From assembly GCF_019670125.1 (NCBI RefSeq), contig NZ_AP023033.1, positions 1,186,501 to 1,250,500 on the forward strand: a stretch of 64,000 nucleotides of DNA. The letters run 5' to 3'. This DNA comes from Agarivorans aestuarii. GTDB lineage: Bacteria; Pseudomonadota; Gammaproteobacteria; Enterobacterales; Celerinatantimonadaceae. The notes under the pieces were generated by a model. That model worked only from the letters and a program-made list of their open reading frames with translations, made no database searches and was not told the DNA's origin. A program made the position numbers and the translations under genes. The number at the start of each line of letters is the position of its first letter. The first letter of the stretch is position 1. Positions 45,468 through 52,786 of this stretch are shown piece after piece.

Positions 45468-45951
45468 AGCCATGGCACTAGCCAGTATTTTATTGGCGTT
45501 TTCTAGCCAAGCAGAAACACAAATGCAGCTGGTGGGTAACGCTAAGTTGCAAGTATTGTTTTGGCCTATTTATAAAGTGAGCTTGCACAGCCCAGATGGA
45601 CGTTACCAGCAAAACCGTTACCCAATGGAACTCACTATTGATTACCTACGCAAAATAAAACGCGATAAATTGCTAGAAGCAACCGAGGACGAGTGGCAGC
45701 GCCTAGGAGTATGCGAGCAAGCACCTTGTGATCAATGGTTAGCAGAGCTTTCACAACTTTGGCCAGACTTAAAAAAAGGCGACCAACTAAAGCTGGTGGC
45801 TGAGTCAGCTAATCAAGGTCAGTTTTACTTAAATGGTAAGCTGCTGGGCTCTTTGGAAGATAAGCTATTTAGCCAACACTTCTTGGGTATTTGGCTATCC
45901 GAAGACAGCCGATTCCCTAAACAGCAACGTAAACTGATTGGCGCTAACTAA
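45460..45951 (+). CDS. Chalcone-isomerase-like exported protein
   Basis: A 163-residue exported protein with a signal peptide ending near residue 18 (SSQA). KLQVLFWPIYKVSLHSPDG, LTIDYLRKIKRDKLLEAT and FYLNGKLLGSLEDKLFSQHFLGIWL are the conserved blocks of the bacterial chalcone isomerase-like family (previously grouped with DUF2987-type entries). Flavonoid activity is not expected; the fold binds fatty acids in some eukaryotic relatives. The gene overlaps DUF2878 by 8 bp. The last 22 codons are echoed in a degenerate second copy just downstream. In Vibrio-like operons a DUF3833 lipoprotein gene usually follows; it is missing here. Confidence 0.78.
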   Translation: MFKAMALASILLAFSSQAETQMQLVGNAKLQVLFWPIYKVSLHSPDGRYQQNRYPMELTIDYLRKIKRDKLLEATEDEWQRLGVCEQAPCDQWLAELSQLWPDLKKGDQLKLVAESANQGQFYLNGKLLGSLEDKLFSQHFLGIWLSEDSRFPKQQRKLIGAN

Positions 45952-45969
45952 GTCTAACTAGCTTTTTCT

Positions 45970-46035
45970 AGGCATTTGCTTATCTGAAGACAGCCGCTTC
46001 CTTAAGCTGCAAAGAAAGTTGGTGGGCGCTAACTA
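45970..46035 (+). pseudogene. Remnant 3' end of a second chalcone-isomerase-like gene
   Basis: These 66 bp read, in one frame with a stop, GICLSEDSRFLKLQRKLVGAN, against GIWLSEDSRFPKQQRKLIGAN at the end of the intact gene 19 bp upstream. The two DNA copies differ at many third positions while the protein is conserved, so this is a leftover of a homologous gene rather than a fresh duplication. It has no start and overlaps the end of the convergent dsbA-like gene by a few bases. Confidence 0.7.
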
Positions 46036-46685
46036 GCGTTGTTGGTACATTCGTTAATTACTTGTAGTAAGGTTTCCACAGGCTGCGCGCCAGACAATAA
46101 GTAACGATTATTAAAGATAAAGGCTGGCACTGCTCTAATGTTCTGATTTTGCCACTGCTGCTGGCTGTCTCTTACCGCTTCCACATACATTTCATCTACC
46201 AACACTCGCTCGGCTAAATCTCGGCCTAGGCCAATGCTTTCAACCACATCTAACAAGGTATTGCGGTTTGAAGGATCTTTAGCTTGGCTAAAGTAAGCAT
46301 CAAACAATGCCAGTTTTAATTCGGTTTGCTTGCCGTAAGGCTGTGCCCAATGCAGCAGTTGATGGGCCTCAAAAGTATTGTAGATACGAGAGTCAGGGCT
46401 AAAGTTAAAACTAAAACCAAGTTCATCACCCAAGCTTTTTAGTTGATCTCTAACCGCTTCACTTTGTTCAAGGGTGCTACCGTATTTCTCTTGAATATGC
46501 TCACGTAAGTTTTGCCCCTCGCTTGGCATGTTCGGGTTTAGCTCAAAGGGGTGCCATTCAATATGTGGGCGAATGTCATCGCTTAATTGGCTAAGTGCTT
46601 GTTGCAAGCGTAAGTAACCCACTATGCACCAAGGGCATACCACATCCGACACAATATCGATGCGCAAAGAAATACCAGCAGACAT
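46029..46685 (-). CDS. DsbA family oxidoreductase (FrnE-like)
   Basis: A 218-residue thioredoxin-fold protein of the DSBA/FrnE group. The active site is CPWC in VSDVVCPWCIVGYLRL (about residues 17-20), followed by the helical insertion, and the cis-Pro loop is NIRAVPAFIFNN near the C-terminus. No signal peptide is present, so it should be cytosolic, unlike DsbA itself. I chose the ATG at 46685 with AAGGGG upstream; five more in-frame codons lead to an alternative start. It converges on the lipid operon. Confidence 0.87.
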   Translation of the reverse strand: MSAGISLRIDIVSDVVCPWCIVGYLRLQQALSQLSDDIRPHIEWHPFELNPNMPSEGQNLREHIQEKYGSTLEQSEAVRDQLKSLGDELGFSFNFSPDSRIYNTFEAHQLLHWAQPYGKQTELKLALFDAYFSQAKDPSNRNTLLDVVESIGLGRDLAERVLVDEMYVEAVRDSQQQWQNQNIRAVPAFIFNNRYLLSGAQPVETLLQVINECTNNAS

Positions 46686-46868
46686 AAGCAACCCCTTCAT
46701 TAAACCAGCTTAGAGTATGCGGAGTTGCCGAGAAATTGGCAACCATCGCGCTAAATTGACCGCCCAGCTTCTTTGCCGCCAGTGCAACATTAATTTGTTG
46801 TTTTTGATCTAAATAGATAACTGAGCTCTTGCTATTATGCTGTTAGCAAATGACTAGGAAGCTCACTC

Positions 46869-47966
46869 ATGACCACATCATTGTTTGACACAATAAAGCT
46901 TGGTACTCAAACCCTAAATAATCGCATCGTTATGCCACCTATGACTCGCTCTCGTGCTACTCAGCCGGGCGATGTAGCAAATCAAATGATGGCCAACTAC
47001 TACGCACAACGTGCCAGTGCTGGTTTAATCGTATCCGAAGGCACTCAAATCTCGCCAATGGGTAAAGGCTACGCTTGGACACCGGGCATTTATAGCGAAC
47101 AACAAATTGCTGGCTGGAAAAAAGTCACCGATGCTGTTCACGCGAAAGGCGGCACTATGTTCGCCCAGCTTTGGCACGTAGGGCGAGTGACCCACCCAGA
47201 CAATATTAATGGCGAACAGCCAATCTCATCTTCTGCCATTAAAGCCGAAAATGTAAAAGTGTTTATTGATAACGGTAGCGACGAACCAGGTTTTGTAGAC
47301 GTAGTCACCCCGCGTGAAATGACTCAGCAAGACATTGATGAAGTTATTCAGCAGTTCCGCCAAGCAGCGCTTAATGCCATTGCCGCAGGCTTTGATGGCA
47401 TCGAGCTTCACGCCGCCAACGGTTACTTGATTAACCAGTTTATCGATTCAGAGTCTAACCAACGCAGCGACAAATACGGCGGTAGCTTAACCAACCGTCT
47501 GCGCTTTTTAGATGAAGTAGTTGCAGCCATGGTAGACGCCATTGGCGCCGAGCGAGTAGGTGTGCGCTTAGCTCCGCTCACGACTTTAAATGGCACTGTA
47601 GACGCCAAGCCAGAAGAAACTTACACCGCTGCTGCTGCGCTGCTAAATAAACACAATATCGTGTACTTGCACATTGCCGAAGTAGACTGGGACGACGCGC
47701 CAGAAACGCCAAAAGCCTTTAAACAAGCGCTGCGTGATGCCTTTAAAGGTGTACTTATTTACGCTGGCCGTTACAAAGCCGACAGCGCCCAACAAGCTAT
47801 TGAAGAAGGCCTCGCCGACATGATTGGTTTTGGCCGCCCCTTTGTAGCAAACCCCGATTTACCCGCACGATTACAACACGGCTACCCGCTGGCCGAACAC
47901 GATCCAAACAGCCTGTTTGGCGGCGGCGAAAAAGGCCTAACGGATTACCCAAGTTATAAGGCCTAG
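46869..47966 (+). CDS. nemA: Old yellow enzyme family alkene reductase (NemA-like)
   Basis: A 365-residue FMN-dependent ene-reductase, identical in length to E. coli NemA. Conserved parts are VMPPMTRSRA (FMN Thr), QLWHVGRVTHP (FMN contact), the substrate-binding HAANGYLINQF (the canonical His-Asn pair is represented by HAAN), and the C-terminal FMN phosphate site IYAGRYKADSAQQAIEEG and IGFGRPFVANPD. It reduces activated C=C bonds such as in N-ethylmaleimide and nitro esters. AGGAAGC precedes the ATG. Single gene followed by a terminator. Confidence 0.92.
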   Translation: MTTSLFDTIKLGTQTLNNRIVMPPMTRSRATQPGDVANQMMANYYAQRASAGLIVSEGTQISPMGKGYAWTPGIYSEQQIAGWKKVTDAVHAKGGTMFAQLWHVGRVTHPDNINGEQPISSSAIKAENVKVFIDNGSDEPGFVDVVTPREMTQQDIDEVIQQFRQAALNAIAAGFDGIELHAANGYLINQFIDSESNQRSDKYGGSLTNRLRFLDEVVAAMVDAIGAERVGVRLAPLTTLNGTVDAKPEETYTAAAALLNKHNIVYLHIAEVDWDDAPETPKAFKQALRDAFKGVLIYAGRYKADSAQQAIEEGLADMIGFGRPFVANPDLPARLQHGYPLAEHDPNSLFGGGEKGLTDYPSYKA

Positions 47967-47992
47967 TTGCTAGGTTGCATTTTAGCTATTGG

Positions 47993-48028
47993 AGCCAGTG
48001 AGTGAATAGACCCGCTCGCTGGCTTTTG
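47993..48028 (+). terminator. Terminator after the alkene reductase gene
   Basis: AGCCAGTGAGTG and CGCTCGCTGGCT form an almost perfect stem followed by TTTT; the flanking AGCTATT/AATAGCT extends the inverted repeat. Confidence 0.75.
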
Positions 48029-48040
48029 GGGGTTGAAATA

Positions 48041-48275
48041 GCTATTACATCCCTTTGGCTTTTAGGGGATTTCGCCTATCGGCGACGTCATTAAGCTTTG
48101 GCGACCAAAGCTTAACGAAGCAAAAAGAAAGGTCGCCCCTCATTATCTTATTTCCTCGTTCCTCAGTACCAAGCGCGCCTGCGCAACTCGCTACGCTCAA
48201 ACAATGCTCGGCTTAATCGCTTAGCACTTGCGTGACTTGTCGATAATAAAGGGGGAGGCTTGCTCCTTTATACAC
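48041..48275. repeat. Possible dispersed intergenic repeat
   Basis: This non-coding stretch has an internal AAGCTTTGG/CCAAAGCTT inverted repeat and a TTTCGCCTATCGGCGA hairpin, followed by CGCTACGCTCAAAC. From memory, similar intergenic sequences (GATTTCGCC..CGGCGAAGTCA, then a GTAACCAAAAAG-type arm) occur in many copies in Vibrio, Shewanella and related genomes. Only one copy is present in the window, so multicopy status is an inference. The rest of the ~535-bp gap before the next gene holds the inverted repeat at 48424. Confidence 0.35.
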
Positions 48276-48423
48276 ACCTGCTATCCGAAGCTTTATTAAC
48301 TTTTGATTACTGAGCGTTAGTGAGCTAACTCAAGTAAAGGGTAGCTTGTTGAGTTAATAGTTATTTATTGGTGTGTTGTTACTGTATGATTAAACGACGT
48401 TTTTCTAGTGCTTGTTTGTGCTT

Positions 48424-48486
48424 ACATTTTATGAGGGGCAACCTTGTAAGGTAGGCCACGTTTGCAAGGTCGCTGCAATTAAATGT
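48424..48486. repeat. Imperfect inverted repeat before a small membrane-protein gene
   Basis: ACATTTTATGAGGGGCAACC on the left pairs imperfectly with GGTCGCTGCAATTAAATGT on the right across about 20 bases. It ends TTAAATG, as the attC-like site further along does, and precedes the next small gene by 17 bp. It lacks clear R and L boxes, so it is a decayed or unrelated structure rather than a firm attC site. Confidence 0.4.
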
Positions 48487-48503
48487 TTTAACGCAAGGAA
48501 GGT

Positions 48504-48809
48504 ATGGAAGCGTTAAGTAAACCCAGAGTATTAGCATACATAGTTGGTGTATTCATTTTACCAGTTGTCATTTCAGCGAGCTTTAAGTTAGCGAACACTG
48601 GATCAATTGGGCCAATTGTATTTTGGTATTCGTTGCTCTCATTTCCGGTACTGGCTTTTCTGTTATTTTTCATATTTGGGGAGCGAGTTGACGGTCGTGT
48701 AGCCGTTTTACTGAGCGTTGTAACAGGTCTAGTGTTCTCAACATTGTTGCTGAACTTCTTCATGTGGGTAACTTGGTTGTTTGGGGTCAATGATTATCAG
48801 GCTATGTAA
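48504..48809 (+). CDS. Small membrane protein of unknown function (cassette-like gene)
   Basis: A 101-residue protein with three predicted membrane segments at about 10-29, 36-58 and 66-95, and no recognised family. AAGGAAGG lies directly before the ATG. An attC-like site starts 7 bp after the stop codon, the arrangement seen in integron gene cassettes, so this is probably a mobile-cassette gene. The reverse-strand frame over it is a shadow. Confidence 0.65.
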   Translation: MEALSKPRVLAYIVGVFILPVVISASFKLANTGSIGPIVFWYSLLSFPVLAFLLFFIFGERVDGRVAVLLSVVTGLVFSTLLLNFFMWVTWLFGVNDYQAM

Positions 48810-48815
48810 CTTGGG

Positions 48816-48903
48816 TTATAACAAGTTGCTCAAAGAAAACGTCGGCGAAAGGCGCTGGCTCGGACGCACGAACTGCGCACGCCCGTTAGCAAAGCGTTAA
48901 ATG
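48816..48903 (+). other. attC-like integron recombination site
   Basis: The ends have the attC plan: GTTATAAC, three bases, then TTGCT on the left; AGCAA, three bases, then GTTAAATG on the right. The TTGCT/AGCAA boxes are complementary and TAAC/GTTA form the outer R boxes. The right end contains GTTAAAT, matching the GTTRRRY crossover consensus. The total length of 88 bp is in the attC range. Vibrio cholerae VCR sites open with the same TTATAACAA and close with GCGTTA. It separates two small unrelated genes. Confidence 0.65.
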
Positions 48904-48920
48904 TTCATAGGAGGTGAACA

Positions 48921-49139
48921 ATGAAATCATGGTTTATTATTTTGGCTGGTTTGTGGTCAACATGGCACTTCATGGAAATCGAGTCTGATAACGGGTTTTT
49001 CAGTGTGTTTCTTCCAATCCTATTTGGCTTTTTTGTTCTTGCCTTAGTGATAAAGCTTGCAGGTGTTTCAGGTAACGGCGGTGGCTTTGGTAGTGGAGAT
49101 TCAGGCGGTGATTCGGGTGGTTGTGGCGGTGGTGACTGA
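48921..49139 (+). CDS. Small membrane protein with Gly/Ser/Asp-rich tail
   Basis: A 72-residue protein starting 17 bp after the attC-like site, with AGGAGGTG before the ATG. Two membrane segments (about 3-19 and 27-47) are followed by a low-complexity tail GNGGGFGSGDSGGDSGGCG that continues GGD to the end. Such glycine-rich tails occur in several small membrane protein families (for example DUF7670-like or TIGR04222-type ends), but I cannot assign this one. Probably a cassette gene. Confidence 0.6.
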   Translation: MKSWFIILAGLWSTWHFMEIESDNGFFSVFLPILFGFFVLALVIKLAGVSGNGGGFGSGDSGGDSGGCGGGD

Positions 49140-49144
49140 AGCTA

Positions 49145-49199
49145 CACATTTGACAGTCGCACCTAGCGGAGCAATTAAAGCTGTCTCGCCGCTAAATGT
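49145..49199. repeat. Imperfect inverted repeat after the Gly-rich protein gene
   Basis: ACATTT and AAATGT at the ends, with inner AGCGG/CCGCT and GACAG/CTGTC pairings, form a hairpin 6 bp past the stop codon. The right end reads CGCTAAATG, close to GTTAAATG of the attC-like site. It may be a decayed attC or a different structured element. Confidence 0.4.
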
Positions 49200-49252
49200 A
49201 ATTGTTTGCTAAAGGCCTGCATTATGTTTGTCTCGAAGGATTGAGTACTTAA

Positions 49253-49675
49253 GTGTCAATTAAGAATGTGTTAACTATTTCTTTATGCATCTTTTTTAGT
49301 ATTCCTACCTTAATCGGAATAGGTTCATCAATTGAAGTTGAATATGTCCAAGCAGGCAATTCACATCCATTTCGTGCTCTTGTTGGGGAAGAGTGCAATC
49401 TTAGAAAATCTTGGTATGTATATGGCTGGGCGTCTTTTGACAACATTAAAGAAATAGGAAGCTATCAACTTCGAGAAATAGATAGCACCTCAAGTCGTTA
49501 TATCCTTTCTAGAGAAAAACTCGCTACAAATACTCAGATAACGGTAACGGACGTGTATCTAGCTGATAGCCTATTTATGAACGAGGTAAGGTTACACCTT
49601 GCTGTTGAAAATTATCCTCATACGGTGCACTTTAAAATAGCTGATGTTAATCAGTTTTGTCGTACACAGAGATAG
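49253..49675 (+). CDS. Exported or anchored protein of unknown function
   Basis: A 140-residue protein with a GTG start; AAGGA is 12 bases upstream, so the start is not certain. A hydrophobic segment at about 5-24 acts as signal or anchor. The remainder is beta-rich with two cysteines (GEECNLRKSW and NQFCRTQR), possibly a disulfide in the periplasm. No family recognised. A+T-rich compared with surrounding core genes and bounded by inverted repeats on the left, so likely accessory. Confidence 0.5.
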   Translation: MSIKNVLTISLCIFFSIPTLIGIGSSIEVEYVQAGNSHPFRALVGEECNLRKSWYVYGWASFDNIKEIGSYQLREIDSTSSRYILSREKLATNTQITVTDVYLADSLFMNEVRLHLAVENYPHTVHFKIADVNQFCRTQR

Positions 49676-49937
49676 TTAAAATTACAGGTGAGGGGGTAAT
49701 TTAAATCAATTGAATGAATACGATAGCGAGTTTAGCTGATGTGTTGTGGTCTAACGCCAGATAGCCAGCTACCTCGTTTACTTTGATTTATCTGACCATT
49801 GCTCGTGATGAACCAGTTGGCTTAAGTTTTCTCGCTCTAGCCAACCAAATTGCTATAGTTCTGGTTTGTCTTCAAAGCCTGAGACATAGCCAATGCACAG
49901 GTAACTAATAGTTTCTAAAGTAATACAAGGACGTGTT
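49676..49937. other. Intergenic region in the accessory patch
   Basis: About 260 bp with no ORF, hairpin or attC-like end that I can defend. Confidence 0.35.
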
Positions 49938-50708
49938 ATGCAAAGCCTTAATAAAATGAAAGGTAAGGGAGAAGAGTTGATAGCTGTGCTCGCCGCCGCA
50001 ATAATCGCGGGATTTGCCGCAGGATTGATAGCTTTTCTCTACATGAAGTTTGGAAAAAGGGATTACAAAGGCCTCTCTGCTCTGCAGATCGCACAGAAAA
50101 CACTTGTTATCGCGCTATCCGTAACATTCTTTATGATTATAGGTTGTTATGCAGGCAACATTATCAGTGCTGTTCTCTATCCTGATGTTGTCAGTATCCT
50201 AGATAACCCCAATAGGGAAATATTTTCCAAGAGCATGGCTTTCGGGTTTTTGATAAAGTCGTTCCTGTCACTATTTTTTGTTGGCTTGCTTACTAGAGGC
50301 TATGAATTCGGCTCGACAAAGAGAAAACTGGTTATGTGGTTTGGTCTCTACTTTTGCTTTGTTATGATGGCAACTCTTTCATACATCAATTTTGGCGCAG
50401 CGATAGATTACTCTATCAACACCATGACCAATGTGCCTATCGGGGACACTTTAAAGTTGATAGTAGATAACTTCCCCATCGCGCTGCCTTATTCGGTTAT
50501 CCATAATTCGATATTTGTCTGGGAATTTATATTGTTAGATCCTATGCGCTATCTTGAGTACTTGATGCATGACCTAGAAGGTAATCAATTTTACATTGTT
50601 CGCGAGTTTCCCACTTGGTCGGTGCTATTGATTTCGGTTTATTTGGTGTGGAAGCCAACTTTTGGTGGTGGCTTTTCGAAAGAGCAAATTACAGACAACA
50701 CATATTAG
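49938..50708 (+). CDS. Multi-pass membrane protein of unknown function
   Basis: A 256-residue protein with about five predicted membrane segments (near 15-37, 53-78, 100-118, 129-150 and 228-243). No motif of a known transporter or enzyme was recognised. ACAAGGACGTGTT before the ATG contains a usable AAGGA. The base composition and codon choice look more A+T-rich than neighbouring core genes, and the gene lies at the end of the accessory patch. Confidence 0.6.
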   Translation: MQSLNKMKGKGEELIAVLAAAIIAGFAAGLIAFLYMKFGKRDYKGLSALQIAQKTLVIALSVTFFMIIGCYAGNIISAVLYPDVVSILDNPNREIFSKSMAFGFLIKSFLSLFFVGLLTRGYEFGSTKRKLVMWFGLYFCFVMMATLSYINFGAAIDYSINTMTNVPIGDTLKLIVDNFPIALPYSVIHNSIFVWEFILLDPMRYLEYLMHDLEGNQFYIVREFPTWSVLLISVYLVWKPTFGGGFSKEQITDNTY

Positions 50709-50824
50709 TTTTGATGCTGGTGGATGTTTGTCCCCAGAATGAAAGGTGTCAGAGTTAAACTAACTGTCCCTGTTAGTCGTTGAGCTTATGTGCTTTGGTT
50801 TACATAAGCTCAAGTCTCTTATAC

Positions 50825-50860
50825 CAAACAGCCCCATGGCCATTGCTATGGGGCTGTTTG
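50825..50860. terminator. Terminator after kefB
   Basis: CAAACAGCCCCATGG and a complementary CTATGGGGCTGTTTG form a long stem, just past the kefB stop codon on the minus strand, and can work for both converging genes. Confidence 0.8.
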
Positions 50861-50869
50861 TATTAGTGA

Positions 50870-52786
50870 CTATTGCTTAAAGTCGTCTTGGTAGTTTTTA
50901 GGCGGTGGTGTCCAGCCGCGTTCGGTAAGCGAGTGACCGTCGCTGCGATCTTTGCTCATGGCTTTGCCTAGTAACTCTTCTAACTGCAAAAACAGTTCGC
51001 GGTAGTCGTTGCTAAAGCGGTTGTCTTCGTTACCCGCTAACCAAGTTTGGTAGAGCTTTTCTTTATTGTCTTTTTCTATTTGGTCAAAAGCGGCTTTAAG
51101 CTGTTCAGACTTAAAGGGATGAAAGCCCAATTCGTTAAGTGCTCGGCCACCCATTTCTAATGCTGAATAGTAGGCTTCGGTAATAATGTGATCGGCACCT
51201 AAGCTGCGTAGTTCGTAAGCATGGCCGCGGTCAAACGCCCGCACCATTAAACGTACATGCGGATGAGCGTGTTTTACGTATTTAACGATGTCGCGCACCT
51301 TCTCTTTATCATCAATGGTGACCACCATTAGCTTGGCTTCTTCAATGCCAGCGGTATGCAATAAGTCTGGCTGAGTGGCATCGCCATAGTAGCTTTTAAT
51401 GTTAATTTTACGCATTAATTCTACTTGGCCAGCTTGGTGATCAAGCACCACGGTTTTAACCCCGTTGGCTACCAAAAAGCGGTTTACGATTTGGCCAAAA
51501 CGACCAATGCCCGCCACTATCACGGTGCCTTTTTCATCAATTTCATCGGGTTCTTGATGATTCTCGGTGCGTTCGTAACGCGGCAAAATGACTTTGTCGT
51601 AAAGAATGAAAAGGCTAGGTGTTAAGAACATTGAGAAGGCCACGACTAAAGACAATATTTGCGATAGGTCTTGTGGTATTACATGGTTTTGTACGGTGTA
51701 GTTAAGCAATACAAAACCAAATTCACCAGCTTGAGCCAGGCTTAAGGCAAATAGCCAACGATCGCTATTTCTAATCTTAAAGATTATGGCTAGCACAAAT
51801 AGGATGGTGGCTTTAATTAGCATGATGCCTAAGGCCATGGCGATAACTTTACCCCAATGCAGCTGCAATACGCCAAAGTCGACACCCGCACCAACGGTGA
51901 TAAAGAACAGGCCTAGTAGTAAACCTTTAAAGGGCTCGATAGTGGATTCTAACTCGTGCCTAAATTCACTGTTGGCTAGTACCACTCCCGCAAGGAATGC
52001 ACCTAGAGCCGGAGATAAACCTACCAAGCCCATTAAGGCGGCAATGCCAATAACCAGCATTAAGGTGGCGGCGGTAAATATCTCACGTAGCCCAGAGCTT
52101 GCTACATAGCGGAACAGTGGTCGACTAAGGAAATGGCCGCCAACCACTAAGGCCACAATAGCTACAACCACCACAATGCCATACGCCCAGCCGGGTAGGT
52201 GAGCTACAAGGTTTAGGCTGTCGCCGTGTTCGGCTGCCGCTTCACCCAGTTTTTCGGATAAGGCCACTAACTCTGGCAATGCTAATAAAGGAATTAGCGC
52301 CAGCATCGGGATTACCGCAATATCTTGGAACAGCAATACCGAGAAGGAAGAGCGTCCTCCATCGGTTTTGGCTAGGCCCTTTTCGTTAAAGGTTTGCAAT
52401 ACAATCGCAGTGGAAGATAGCGAAAAGATTAAACCAACGGCTAAAGCGACCGACCACTGTAGGCCAAAGGCCAAGCAAAGCAGCATCACTACCACAGTGG
52501 TAATGCTTACCTGTAAGCCACCTAAGCCAATTAGCTTATGGCGCATATTCCACAGCATGCGCGGCTCTAACTCTAGACCAACTACAAACAGCATCATCAC
52601 CACGCCAAACTCGGCAAAGTGTTGAATAGTGGCGGTTTCGCTGCCCACTAAACCGATGACTGGGCCAATAATTACCCCTGCAATTAAGTAGCCTAATACC
52701 GAACCTAAACCTAAGCGTTTAGCCAGCGGCACAGCCAGTACAGCGGCAATTAAATATACAAAGGCTTGTAAGAAGTAACCTGTCAT
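50870..52786 (-). CDS. kefB: Glutathione-regulated potassium/proton antiporter (KefB/KefC family)
   Basis: A 638-residue CPA2 antiporter. Residues 1-385 are the 12-13 helix Na+/H+ exchanger domain, with the GLGSVLGYLIAGVIIGP opening and QDIAVIPMLALIPL. The region from ~400 is a RCK/TrkA-N domain with the nucleotide motif VIVAGIGRFGQIVNRFL. Kef systems release K+ and acidify the cytoplasm in response to electrophile-glutathione adducts. The upstream flavodoxin-fold gene overlaps it by 4 bp (ATGA), matching the kefG-kefB arrangement of E. coli. A nemA-type electrophile reductase lies about 3 kb away, which may be coincidental. Confidence 0.9.
   Translation of the reverse strand: MTGYFLQAFVYLIAAVLAVPLAKRLGLGSVLGYLIAGVIIGPVIGLVGSETATIQHFAEFGVVMMLFVVGLELEPRMLWNMRHKLIGLGGLQVSITTVVVMLLCLAFGLQWSVALAVGLIFSLSSTAIVLQTFNEKGLAKTDGGRSSFSVLLFQDIAVIPMLALIPLLALPELVALSEKLGEAAAEHGDSLNLVAHLPGWAYGIVVVVAIVALVVGGHFLSRPLFRYVASSGLREIFTAATLMLVIGIAALMGLVGLSPALGAFLAGVVLANSEFRHELESTIEPFKGLLLGLFFITVGAGVDFGVLQLHWGKVIAMALGIMLIKATILFVLAIIFKIRNSDRWLFALSLAQAGEFGFVLLNYTVQNHVIPQDLSQILSLVVAFSMFLTPSLFILYDKVILPRYERTENHQEPDEIDEKGTVIVAGIGRFGQIVNRFLVANGVKTVVLDHQAGQVELMRKINIKSYYGDATQPDLLHTAGIEEAKLMVVTIDDKEKVRDIVKYVKHAHPHVRLMVRAFDRGHAYELRSLGADHIITEAYYSALEMGGRALNELGFHPFKSEQLKAAFDQIEKDNKEKLYQTWLAGNEDNRFSNDYRELFLQLEELLGKAMSKDRSDGHSLTERGWTPPPKNYQDDFKQ

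Noticed and set aside
48424-48486. Calling the first inverted repeat a true attC site
   Set aside because: It lacks the GTTRRRY box (reads ATTAAAT) and clear L boxes; kept only as a repeat.
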